Assembly: GCA_005882955.1 (NCBI GenBank)
Contig: VBBB01000153.1
Location: 12,284-24,680 of the forward strand
Direction: 5' to 3'
DNA length: 12,397 nucleotides
DNA from: Candidatus Bathyarchaeota archaeon
GTDB taxonomy: Archaea; Thermoproteota; Bathyarchaeia; 40CM-2-53-6
Shown here: one piece after another, positions 5,665 to 12,397 of the stretch
Position numbering within the stretch: the first letter of the stretch is position 1
Layout: each line of letters begins with the position of its first letter
Position numbers and translations under genes: made by a program
Notes under the pieces: model-generated
What the model saw: only the letters and a program-made list of their open reading frames with translations
The model's database searches: none
What the model was told of the DNA's origin: nothing

Positions 5665-6027
5665 TTAACCAAGTTTCATTTGGCTTCTTCTTGTTCTATG
5701 GCCTTTCATGCTGGCCTTTGCGTTATTGTATGCGAGCTTGATGAGTTTCTTTGCAGAGTCAAGATCTTCCGCTTTCTCCATCCTGAAGCTTACCCATCCT
5801 GCCTGAGGGGCAAACCGGTGAGGGATCGCAGTTCCACTCTTCAGTGCTGCTGTTTGATCGCTCTTTGAGAGGCGGATATCGAGGAAGGAGGGTCCATGGT
5901 GGTGCATGAATTCGAGCCCTTCGACTTGGAATTCTGTTCCTCCGAACCGGTGAGCCGCTTGGGTCACGCCTGGAAGTTGCAATATCCAGGTCTTCAAGTT
6001 CTCAAAGACTTCGTTCCGGTCGACCAT
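5665..6027 (-). CDS. DUF5519 ('luciferase-domain') family protein
   Basis: A 120-residue soluble protein. The pattern is LPGV near residue 18, a GGTEFQVEGLEFMHHHG stretch, LDIRLSKSD, a SGTAIPHRFAP segment and GWVSFRM, ending with a helix AKKLIKLAYNNAKA. This order (His-rich strand, D-x-x-L strand, PH, then GWVSF and an AY helix) matches what I know of DUF5519. That family is often labelled 'luciferase domain-containing protein' in databases, although it has no demonstrated luciferase activity. The start is supported by TAGGAG located 6 nt before ATG on the complement. It sits alone on the minus strand, converging with the SDR gene (168 bp between stops) and divergent from the FMN reductase. 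No function is assigned. Confidence 0.75.
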   Translation of the reverse strand: MVDRNEVFENLKTWILQLPGVTQAAHRFGGTEFQVEGLEFMHHHGPSFLDIRLSKSDQTAALKSGTAIPHRFAPQAGWVSFRMEKAEDLDSAKKLIKLAYNNAKASMKGHRTRRSQMKLG

Positions 6028-6156
6028 GATTCGCTCCTACCACTCGTCAACTGGATGCATGTATTTGTTGACCAGCATCTGCCGTCGATTGGTCATTTCA
6101 TAGAGGTTGCATAGAACTAGATAAACGGTCAAAAGTCAATAGGAAAGAGTGACAAT

Positions 6157-6684
6157 ATGCCGCAACCGTCGAAACTTGCGATCCTCGGAATATCTGGTAG
6201 CGGGCGAAAAAGGTCGTACAACACTGCTCTGGTAGAAGCAGCGAAACAGCTTCTCCCGCGGGACGCAACTCTTGAGGTCGTTGATGTCACAGGACTACCA
6301 CTGTACAATCAGGATCTTGAGCATGACATGCCCGAGGTCGTCAAGGAACTCAAGAAGAAGATTCAGGGCGCAGACGCAATTCTATTCGCTACTCCCGAGC
6401 ATAACTATTCAGTCACAGCGGTTCTCAAGAACGCCATCGAATGGGGCAACAGGCCTCCTGGAGACGCTTCGTGGAGCGGCAAACCTGCTGCAATCATCAG
6501 CGCCTCAACGTCGCTGCGAGGAGGAGTGAGAGCCCAGCTCCACCTTCGACAGATCATGATCGACCTAAACATGTACCCGATCAATAGGCCTCTACTAATG
6601 GTCGCGAATGCTAAAGACAAATTCGATACTTTACTCACGAAGAGACTCGCCAGACTCTACGAGATGTTCTCTCAAGTCTTGTAG
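6157..6684 (+). CDS. NADPH-dependent FMN reductase (flavodoxin-like, YieF/ChrR type)
   Basis: A 175-residue flavodoxin-fold reductase that binds FMN and uses NAD(P)H to reduce flavin, quinones, azo compounds or metal oxyanions. The phosphate-binding loop is GISGSGRKRSYN (residues 11-22), a small variation on the usual GSxRxxSxN. The second FMN-binding signature is PEHNYSVTAVLKNAIEW (80-96), which is nearly canonical. Downstream, WSGKPAAIISASTSLRGGVRAQLHLRQ carries the conserved GKP and the glycine-rich loop. Length fits the family. A GAG-containing purine tract (AGGAAAGAGTG) ends about 5 nt before the ATG, and a TATA-like TAGATAAAC lies around 6118-6126. The upstream DUF5519 gene is divergent, 129 bp away. 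With the peroxiredoxin and thioredoxin it adds to the oxidative-stress flavour of the region, though not in one operon. Confidence 0.93.
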   Translation: MPQPSKLAILGISGSGRKRSYNTALVEAAKQLLPRDATLEVVDVTGLPLYNQDLEHDMPEVVKELKKKIQGADAILFATPEHNYSVTAVLKNAIEWGNRPPGDASWSGKPAAIISASTSLRGGVRAQLHLRQIMIDLNMYPINRPLLMVANAKDKFDTLLTKRLARLYEMFSQVL

Positions 6685-6799
6685 AGTGGACACGCAAGGT
6701 TCAGCAATGACAATGGATTCTCCCGAGGCCCGGACACTTCTACTACCTGAATAAGACTAATGAACCATATGAAGCCGACTCTCTGGCACGAGAGAAAAG

Positions 6800-7405
6800 A
6801 TGCGAAGCCATAAACGATTAGCAATCATAGCGCTCGTGCTCGCCTTCTTCCTGACAGCGATGCCTTCAACGACGCCCCGCGTCTACGGAGCTAGCTCTAT
6901 TGCAGTACCGTGCTCTGCAAAGTGCACCATTGCAATCCTATCTCCGGGCGGACCTCTGAACCTTAACACAAACGTCAACTCTTCTTTCATCGTGTCATTC
7001 GCTGTCAACAATTTCACATTGGTGCAGCCAGGAACGGTAAACGACGTCAACACGACAGTACCGGCATCTGGCAGTATCAAAGCCCACAGCGAGGGTCACA
7101 TCCACGTGTTCGTCGACAGTCACTACATTACCATCTGGACAACAACAAACGGAATACCCTTGACTCTGTCTCCAGGGACACATACCATCCGGCTAGACCT
7201 CGTGAACGATCTTCACTATGAGTTTAGTCCGGGAATCAACGCAACTACTACTGTGAATGTCGCTGACCCGCTTCAATCGACGGCCAACACTGCGCAGAGC
7301 AATGCAGGTAATGCAATGTACTATAGTCTCGGAGCCCTAATTGTGTCGATCGTCGCCGTCATACTTGTGGCGTACGTTGCGTTCAAGCCTAAGCCAAAGC
7401 CGTAA
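6800..7405 (+). CDS. Secreted, C-terminally anchored protein with a histidine cluster
   Basis: A 201-residue surface protein. A basic start (MRSHKR) and hydrophobic stretch LAIIALVLAFFLTA form a signal peptide with likely cleavage near VYGA (residues 28-31). A Cys pair (C38, C42 in VPCSAKCTI) follows. The core ends with a domain containing HSEGHIHVFVDSHYITIW and then LSPGTHTIRLDLVNDLHYEFSP. This resembles the 'HxHxxxDG...LxPGxHTIxxxLxxxxH' pattern of DUF4399-like domains. Histidines H96, H100, H102 and H108 could bind metal. A membrane segment at about 174-193 and a KPKPKP tail anchor it, with the bulk outside. Four sequons are present. The cupredoxin gene starts 49 bp downstream on the same strand and has a parallel layout (signal, beta domain, anchor), suggesting a functional pair. 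Exact family and substrate are not certain. Confidence 0.8.
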   Translation: MRSHKRLAIIALVLAFFLTAMPSTTPRVYGASSIAVPCSAKCTIAILSPGGPLNLNTNVNSSFIVSFAVNNFTLVQPGTVNDVNTTVPASGSIKAHSEGHIHVFVDSHYITIWTTTNGIPLTLSPGTHTIRLDLVNDLHYEFSPGINATTTVNVADPLQSTANTAQSNAGNAMYYSLGALIVSIVAVILVAYVAFKPKPKP

Positions 7406-7454
7406 TAAGGGTTGCCTCTTGCAGGCGGCCCTGCCCCACTTTTCTCTTCAGTTG

Positions 7455-7991
7455 ATGTCTAGAGCAGTTCTCATTCTTGTCCTAGTTGGTTTCAGCGTTC
7501 CTCTAGAACTCCGGCCTTCCCCGCTAATTGTTCGAGCGAGCGGAACCACATTCTCAGTGAGCATAGTTGATAATGCGTTTCAGCCACCGCATGTCAATGT
7601 GACTACAGGTACCGAAGTAATTTGGACCTACTCGAGAACCGGAAGGACGTTTCATACTGTTACCTCAAGCCCACAAACTAACGTTACCCAAGCAGGTTCT
7701 CCTCTAATCGACAGCGGAGACCTTCACCCTGGACAGAGCTTCAATTACACTTTCTACAAACACGGATTCTATCCCATTCAGTGTTACGTACACCCCCAAA
7801 CTATGAATGGGTGGGTCAATGTAACTGGTTCTGATATCCAACCGCCACCGCCACCCGCAACACCCTCAACTAACTACACACCTTACATAATCGGCGGAGC
7901 AATTGCTGGGGCTATCGCGATCGGGTCGGTCATCCTAGTCTTGAGACATCGGACCCAAAAAGCCGGGAGCACTTCGGTGATCAAGGTCTAA
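7455..7991 (+). CDS. Membrane-anchored cupredoxin (plastocyanin/halocyanin-like blue copper protein)
   Basis: A 178-residue extracytoplasmic electron carrier. A signal peptide (MSRAVLILVLVGFSVPLEL) ends near VRASG (residues 26-30). The plastocyanin-like domain runs from TFSVSIVDNAFQPPHVNVTTGTEVIW to GWVNVTG. The type 1 copper ligands are H67 (RTFHTVTS), C110 and H113 (IQCYVHP) and M117, with C-x2-H-x3-M spacing. A PPPPP linker precedes a C-terminal membrane segment (YIIGGAIAGAIAIGSVILVL) and a short basic tail, so the copper domain faces outside. I chose ATG 7455 because it begins the signal peptide directly. An in-frame ATG at 7341 would put a poorly fitting, basic, cysteine-containing stretch ahead of it and overlap the upstream gene. 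A TAATAA element at 7403-7408 is a possible separate promoter. Redox partners are not visible beyond the upstream secreted protein. Confidence 0.92.
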   Translation: MSRAVLILVLVGFSVPLELRPSPLIVRASGTTFSVSIVDNAFQPPHVNVTTGTEVIWTYSRTGRTFHTVTSSPQTNVTQAGSPLIDSGDLHPGQSFNYTFYKHGFYPIQCYVHPQTMNGWVNVTGSDIQPPPPPATPSTNYTPYIIGGAIAGAIAIGSVILVLRHRTQKAGSTSVIKV

Positions 7992-8055
7992 TTGGGCTAA
8001 AACAGGACGCGACAGTTTTCTAGACACGTGACTGTTTCACCAAAGAACCGCGAAT

Positions 8056-8208
8056 TCATTCGATCGTCTCTGGCGAGAGCCTGAGTGTTCTATGCTCACC
8101 TCCCGCATGAACCTCGACCAGCTTCATCATTTCGTCCACTGAGTGGGTACCTTTCGCTTCTAACTCGCACTCCTTCAAGAGGAAATCCTTGCACTTGAAT
8201 TTGATCAT
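8056..8208 (-). CDS. DUF1059 family small protein
   Basis: A 50-residue protein, MIKFKCKDFLLKECELEAKG followed by a helix with DEMMKLVEVHAGGEH and a tail ending SPETIE. The pattern C-x7-C (C6, C14), a DE-rich helix and H-x4-H (H34, H39) is that of DUF1059, a family of small archaeal and bacterial proteins of unknown function, which may bind metal. I set the start at ATG 8208, where the conserved domain begins. A GTG at 8289 in the same frame would add 27 residues (MLKRLGDLRTRQ...) not typical of the family. No Shine-Dalgarno or clear TATA box precedes 8208, so the longer form is not ruled out. It lies between the cupredoxin (convergent) and the aminopeptidase (divergent) with no evident operon partner. 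Confidence 0.72.
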   Translation of the reverse strand: MIKFKCKDFLLKECELEAKGTHSVDEMMKLVEVHAGGEHRTLRLSPETIE

Positions 8209-8289
8209 ACAGGTTTGGCCGAAATGGTTTTGAGAATGAAAACCTTTGTCCGACTGTCTGGTTCGCAGGTCCCCTAATCGCTTAAGCAC

Positions 8290-8377
8290 GGCTGCTACAA
8301 GAAAAAGCCCAGCCTTGTCGGTAACATCTTGAAATGATTCTTAAGTAGATGTTAATCCCTGTTGAAATACGGTACTC
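8290..8377. promoter_or_regulatory. Divergent intergenic region upstream of the aminopeptidase
   Basis: TTAAGTA around 8341-8347 lies about 33 bp before the TTG start at 8378 and is a weak TATA-like candidate for the aminopeptidase. No Shine-Dalgarno is near the TTG. Nothing convincing was seen for the minus-strand DUF1059 gene. Confidence 0.25.
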
Positions 8378-10774
8378 TTGCAGCTAGCCACAACTCAGCC
8401 CGAGAAAAATATTCAGGAGGTCCGGGAATATGACCTCTTCCTCGATGTTGATTTTGCTGGTCTCAAATACAACGGCAAGGTAACAGTGGATCTAGAGTCT
8501 ATTGGAGATGTGTCCCTCGACGCTGTAGGCCAACAGGTCAGCAGCGTAAAGTCTGAGGGCAATAAAATCCCATTCAAGCATTCCGGGAAAGTTCTGGAGA
8601 TTCAGACCGGCAAGTTCACGGGTCCGCTAGAAATAGAGTTCGATGGCAAGGTCTCTGACAACTTCACCGGGTTTTACAAGGCATCCTACGGCGACGGCTA
8701 TATCCTTAGCACGCACCTCGAAGCGGTTCAGGCTCGCAAGGTCCTCCCTTGCTTGGACCATCCTGCCTACAAGGCAGTGTTCAAAGTTCGAGTCAGAACC
8801 GACACTAACCTCTCCGTCATCTCGAACATGCCCATCGAATCCGAAACGATACAGGGTGAGAAGAAGACTGTCACGTTCAAGAAGACCCCGAAAATGTCCA
8901 CCTACCTCCTCTACTTGGGCGTTGGAAAGTTCATCCAGGAGAAGAGCCGACATGGCGGGACAGAACTTTACGCAGCCTACGCGGATCGTCCGACTAGTAA
9001 GATCAATACAGAATTCTCATTCGACGCCACTCGGAAAGTCTTAGACTTCTACGAGTCATACTTCGGTATCCCCTTCCAGCTACCCAAGCTCCACAACGTA
9101 GCCGTCCCGGAATTTGCCTACGGCGCAATGGAAAACTGGGGGGCGATAACCTACCGAGAAATTCTCCTGCATGTAGACAAGGACACGAGCATCCGCGCGA
9201 GAAAGTCGGTAGCTCACGTGATCGCCCATGAGATTGCTCATATGTGGTTCGGAGATCTGGTTACTATGAGATGGTGGGACGACCTCTGGTTGAACGAGAG
9301 CTTCGCGACATTCATGGACTTCAAATCCACCGACCGAGCCTATCCAGAATGGAAGGTCTGGCAAGATTTTGTCCGAACCTCCACCTCCGGCGCGATGGGC
9401 CGCGACGCTCTGACCAATACCCATCCCATCATGGCGAAGGTCCATGACCCTGAGGAGATTGAGGAATTATTCGACGAGATAAGCTACGGGAAAGGCGCCA
9501 GCATTCTGCGCATGATCGAGGCCTATATTGGCTCAGAGAATTTCAAGAAGGGCGTCGTTCAGTATTTGCAGAAATTCCGCTACAGCAACGCGTCCGGTCA
9601 CGATCTCTGGTCAAGCCTCCAAGAAGCTTCGGGGACAGATGTAAGCCGGATAATGGAAGGCTGGATTAGCCAAGAAGGCTTTCCGGTAATCAAAGCCTCG
9701 TTGGTCGATGGTAGACTAACGCTTGAACAGGAGAGGTTCCTTACTGGTGGGACATCCAAGCAAACCTGGCCGATCCCCATCACAATGAGCGTTGACGGCA
9801 AGACGCAATCGTTATTACTCGACAAGAAAAGGGCCGAGGTAAACCTCCCGACAACACCACGATCTCTCAAATTAAACGTGAACCAGACAGGATTCTACGT
9901 CGTCCAGTACGATGGAAAGGAACTGCTAGACCTTGTTTGGAAGAGCAGGCTCTCTCCGCTCGACCGCTGGGGATTGATCAGCGACGCCAAAGCCTTTCTC
10001 CTGTCCGGACGGACATCTTTCAAAGAATACATCAAACTAGTCGAGAAGTATCAGAACGAGGAGGAGTATCTTCCCGTGGTCGAAGTCTCCGACCAGCTCT
10101 CATTCCTATACCTGATCGCACCCTCAAGACTAATCGAGACTTCTCGCAAATTCCATGACGCTGGGCTCAGAATCTTCGAGAACAAGAAGGACGACAATAG
10201 CACCACCCTCAAGGGCATCATCGCCGCCCGCCTCACTCTTCTAGATGATGCCTATGCAAAGAAGGCCGGTTCTAAGCTCAATGACCTAGCCAATGTAGAG
10301 CCGGACATGAAACGATCAGTCGTTATGGGATACGCTAGATCCTCAAACGATTATGACGGCCTCATCAGCAGATACACAAAAAGCACAACGGACGAAGAAC
10401 GACTAAGATACTTGGAAGGATTAGCCAGCTTCAATAATCCTGAACTCGTAGCAAAAACGCTCGACTTCGCATTGAGCGGCAAAGTAAAGCGACAAGACGT
10501 CCGGAACGTGATCCTCTACGCCACAGCCAACCCAGACGCAAGAACTGCGGTCTGGCAGTGGTTCAAGAAGAACATGGCAAAATTAGAAGAGATGTACTCT
10601 GGGACAGCCCAGTTCTCGATCATTTTGCGAGAATACTTCTCGATTGTCGGGGTCGGCCGCGCATCTGAAGTTGAGAAATTCTTCAGTGAGCACAAGGTTA
10701 CCGGAGCTGACATCGCTCTAGAAAGGCTGCGAATCTACGACAAGCTCGCGAAAAATATCGCGGCAGCCCCGTAG
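8378..10774 (+). CDS. M1-family zinc aminopeptidase (tricorn-interacting factor F2/F3 type)
   Basis: A 798-residue cytoplasmic metallopeptidase that removes N-terminal residues from short peptides; relatives finish peptides released by the tricorn protease or proteasome. In order: an N-terminal beta domain with ARKVLPCLDHPAYKAVF and MSTYLLYLGVGKF; the substrate-binding GAMEN motif at 249-253; the zinc site HEIAH (284-288) with the third ligand E307 (WLNE), giving HExxH-x18-E; and the catalytic tyrosine Y370 in ISYGKGASILRM. A beta-sandwich and a helical C-terminal domain complete the four-domain layout. All key residues are present and length matches F2/F3. The start is a TTG at 8378; an in-frame TGA at 8363 closes the frame above it, and no ATG exists near the family N-terminus (EVREYDLFLDVDF). 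Its stop lies 25 bp from that of the convergent propeller gene. No tricorn or proteasome gene is in the window. Confidence 0.96.
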   Translation: MQLATTQPEKNIQEVREYDLFLDVDFAGLKYNGKVTVDLESIGDVSLDAVGQQVSSVKSEGNKIPFKHSGKVLEIQTGKFTGPLEIEFDGKVSDNFTGFYKASYGDGYILSTHLEAVQARKVLPCLDHPAYKAVFKVRVRTDTNLSVISNMPIESETIQGEKKTVTFKKTPKMSTYLLYLGVGKFIQEKSRHGGTELYAAYADRPTSKINTEFSFDATRKVLDFYESYFGIPFQLPKLHNVAVPEFAYGAMENWGAITYREILLHVDKDTSIRARKSVAHVIAHEIAHMWFGDLVTMRWWDDLWLNESFATFMDFKSTDRAYPEWKVWQDFVRTSTSGAMGRDALTNTHPIMAKVHDPEEIEELFDEISYGKGASILRMIEAYIGSENFKKGVVQYLQKFRYSNASGHDLWSSLQEASGTDVSRIMEGWISQEGFPVIKASLVDGRLTLEQERFLTGGTSKQTWPIPITMSVDGKTQSLLLDKKRAEVNLPTTPRSLKLNVNQTGFYVVQYDGKELLDLVWKSRLSPLDRWGLISDAKAFLLSGRTSFKEYIKLVEKYQNEEEYLPVVEVSDQLSFLYLIAPSRLIETSRKFHDAGLRIFENKKDDNSTTLKGIIAARLTLLDDAYAKKAGSKLNDLANVEPDMKRSVVMGYARSSNDYDGLISRYTKSTTDEERLRYLEGLASFNNPELVAKTLDFALSGKVKRQDVRNVILYATANPDARTAVWQWFKKNMAKLEEMYSGTAQFSIILREYFSIVGVGRASEVEKFFSEHKVTGADIALERLRIYDKLAKNIAAAP

Positions 10775-10799
10775 CTCGAATTCGACAGCGTACGCGGGC

Positions 10800-12395
10800 C
10801 TAGTTAGGTTTCCAGGCTATTCCACGGAATCCTGAGAATGTTCCAGTCGGGACGTTCTTCACTGTACCTCCTGAGTACGTGAGCATTGTTCCTCCTCCTC
10901 CGACAATGTAGGCCGTGCCTGCTGACCAGCTGACAGAATAGAGTGTGCTACTGGTGAGCACGGGCAGGGCCGTCAAGCTGGATCCATTGTATGTCAGTAC
11001 TAATCCTGAGTCACCAACCAGCAATGCCATACTCCCTGTTGGGTTGAAAGATATGTACCGTACCGTCAATGATGAACTATAGATTCCAGCGGTATTCAGA
11101 ACCTGGAACGATGTCCCATTGTAGCTGAGAATGGCACCCCCTGAACCTGCAAGCAGAGCATAGGACCCGTTCGGATTCCAAGCAACCGCGTCAAGGTTCT
11201 GACTTGTGGGTGAAGCGAGCTGGATCACCTGACCACTCGAAGACTGGTACTGGTATATCTTGCCGAAATAGCTGACGAGCAGAGCCTGGGTCCCGCTGGG
11301 GTTCCAGCTAACCGCCCTGTATGATACGGCAAAGGAGTTAGAAATTTGTGTCACGGTGGTGCAGTCGTACTTGAGGAGCGCTCCTCCCGAGCCGCCTATC
11401 AACGCGTAGGATCCGTCTGGTCGCCATGCAACGGAGAAGAAGTTGATGGTCGTGCTCAGACCCGTTGGCATGATCGTTAGCTTTGTCCCATCGTATCTGA
11501 TGAGGACCGCGGCGTTACCGGCTATGATTGCGCAAGACCCATCCGGCTTCCAAGCAACTGCGCTCAACGGGGTAGTAACCGGCTGGCCAATGAGGGTGAG
11601 GGTATTGTTTGGATAGAGCTTGTAGACGAATCCCTCGTAGGATACGACTAGAGCATATGACGGCTTAGCGACACTCGTCACTGTAACCACGATTATGAGA
11701 CTGTGAGAGAGTGATCCGCTCATAGCTGTGACATTGACATTGTAAGTGCCGGGTGCAGCGCCCAAAGCAGTGACGTTCAGGGTTGAACCTCGGGTAGCGC
11801 CAGCGGTTAGAGAAATGGTCCCAAGGTTGAAACTGGTGGACAGACCAACTGGCGAGACGGAAGCCGCGAGACTGATCGTTCCTGCAAAACCGTTGATACT
11901 CGTAGTGCTGACGGAGGATGTTGCCGAGGACCCTTGAGGAATCGTCAGCGTTCCCGAATCCGCCGAGAGGGTGAAGTCGGGCATCGCCATGGAGACAGTC
12001 ACTGATGACAGTGCTGAGTGGACGATTATCCCAGAGCTTGAACAGTTGATACACGGTAGGGTCCCAGTAACATTGGTGGAGTAGGTGCCTGGAACTGTTG
12101 ATGTAAACTTACACTGTACGCTGGAGGAGCCTCCCGAAGACAGATTGACAGATGTTGGGCAGGACGCAGTAAGACCCGAGGGCGAAGAAACGCTCAAGCT
12201 CACTGTTCCCGACAGTCCATGCAGGCTCGTCACGGTGACGGTGCTATTGCCTGAGGATCCTGCGCTGAACGAGACTGGTGTTGCAGATATGCTATAGTCC
12301 ATTATCGTGACGGTGAAGATCGCAGAGTGGACGAGTGAGCCACTCGTGCCGGTAACCGTTGCGTTGAAGACTCCTACCGGACCAACAGCGGTACA
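10800..12395 (-). CDS. C-terminal part of a large extracellular protein: Ig-like domains plus seven-repeat beta-propeller
   Basis: The frame is open to the right edge, so the gene is 5'-truncated. An ATG at 12302 is internal: the 31 codons above it (ending GSLVHSAIFTVTI) match the ends of the Ig-like domains downstream. The visible part begins with Ser/Thr/Gly-rich Ig-like domains starting DYSISATPVSFSAG and DFTLSADSGTLTIPQG, each with a 'GxxGTxSL' core and a 'PGTYxxNVT' closing strand. The C-terminal 288 residues (10803-11666) form seven repeats of about 41 residues of the type ALL-x-G-x-x-G-x-(I/L)-x-Y-N-G, 10-20 residues, then V-(A/S)-W-x-P-x-G-(S/T). The last ends IAWKPN right before the stop. 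Seven repeats predict a seven-bladed propeller. There is no C-terminal anchor, so attachment must be through the missing N-terminus or non-covalent. Ligand is unknown; such propellers bind proteins or glycans. Confidence 0.88.
   Translation of the reverse strand, partial: CTAVGPVGVFNATVTGTSGSLVHSAIFTVTIMDYSISATPVSFSAGSSGNSTVTVTSLHGLSGTVSLSVSSPSGLTASCPTSVNLSSGGSSSVQCKFTSTVPGTYSTNVTGTLPCINCSSSGIIVHSALSSVTVSMAMPDFTLSADSGTLTIPQGSSATSSVSTTSINGFAGTISLAASVSPVGLSTSFNLGTISLTAGATRGSTLNVTALGAAPGTYNVNVTAMSGSLSHSLIIVVTVTSVAKPSYALVVSYEGFVYKLYPNNTLTLIGQPVTTPLSAVAWKPDGSCAIIAGNAAVLIRYDGTKLTIMPTGLSTTINFFSVAWRPDGSYALIGGSGGALLKYDCTTVTQISNSFAVSYRAVSWNPSGTQALLVSYFGKIYQYQSSSGQVIQLASPTSQNLDAVAWNPNGSYALLAGSGGAILSYNGTSFQVLNTAGIYSSSLTVRYISFNPTGSMALLVGDSGLVLTYNGSSLTALPVLTSSTLYSVSWSAGTAYIVGGGGTMLTYSGGTVKNVPTGTFSGFRGIAWKPN
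10803..11666 (-). repeat. Seven tandem protein repeats (about 41 residues each) encoding propeller blades
   Basis: Blade starts can be recognised at SYALVVSYEGFVYKL, CAIIAGNAAVLIRYDG, YALIGGSGGALLKYD, QALLVSYFGKIYQYQ, YALLAGSGGAILSYNG, MALLVGDSGLVLTYNG and AYIVGGGGTMLTYSGG. Each blade closes with a W/F-x-P/A-x-G-like turn such as VAWKPDGS, VAWRPDGS, VSWNPSGT, VAWNPNGS and ISFNPTGS. The repeats are similar in protein but clearly diverged at the DNA level, so this is an old duplication rather than a recent expansion. Confidence 0.8.
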
Positions 12396-12397
12396 TG

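Noticed and set aside
7341..7454. Upstream extension of the cupredoxin frame from an ATG at 7341.
   Set aside because: It overlaps the upstream gene, is basic and cysteine-containing with no match to the family, and would bury the signal peptide. ATG 7455 starts directly at the signal sequence.
8209..8289. Extension of the DUF1059 protein to a GTG at 8289.
   Set aside because: The conserved domain starts at ATG 8208 and the extra 27 residues do not look like this family. Not fully excluded, as neither start has a Shine-Dalgarno.
12300..12302. ATG at 12302 as the start of the propeller protein.
   Set aside because: The frame stays open to the window edge and the upstream codons encode the end of another Ig-like domain, so the ATG is an internal methionine.
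1..12397. Search for insertion sequences, CRISPR arrays, integrase or attachment sites.
   Set aside because: No transposase or integrase motif, no regularly spaced direct repeats and no terminal inverted repeats were seen; the only repeats are the ArsR-type promoter elements and the propeller blades.

Overview
The window looks like a chromosomal segment of an archaeon. Several genes carry a TATA-like element centred about 26-30 bp before the start codon, which implies leaderless or near-leaderless transcripts. The large aminopeptidase belongs to the tricorn-interacting-factor (F2/F3) type of M1 enzymes, and there are several sequon-rich, membrane-anchored surface proteins, including a cupredoxin. 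A soil or sediment member of the Thermoproteota/Nitrososphaeria or a Thermoplasmatota relative would fit, but no marker gene settles the lineage. I saw no rRNA, convincing tRNA, CRISPR array, insertion sequence or integrase. No stretch over 300 bases lacks a gene.

Left part (1-2026), a thiol-redox block. It holds the 3' end of an unidentified + strand gene, then on the minus strand a PrxQ/Bcp-type peroxiredoxin, a small 63-residue protein and an ArsR-family repressor, and on the plus strand a thioredoxin. The most interesting signal is here. A 28-bp operator-plus-TATA element occurs in front of the thioredoxin and, in opposite orientation, in front of the 63-residue gene (25 of 28 bases identical). 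A diverged third copy lies in front of arsR. This looks like a compact ArsR regulon with self-control. Right after trx there is a small four-cysteine zinc-ribbon reading frame with a good Shine-Dalgarno sequence but ACG where the start codon should be.

Middle part (2027-6684). A 643-residue DHA2-type drug/proton antiporter with two extra C-terminal membrane segments is divergent from a signal-anchored surface protein and a short-chain dehydrogenase. The dehydrogenase appears to lack the tetrad asparagine. These are followed by a minus-strand DUF5519 protein and a plus-strand NADPH-dependent FMN reductase.

Right part (6800-12397). A secreted, C-terminally anchored protein with a histidine cluster is followed after 49 bp by an anchored type 1 copper protein; the two may form an extracytoplasmic electron-transfer or copper-handling pair. 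Then come a 50-residue DUF1059 protein, the M1 aminopeptidase, and, converging on it, the C-terminal part of a large extracellular protein with Ig-like domains and a seven-repeat beta-propeller. That last gene runs off the right edge of the window.
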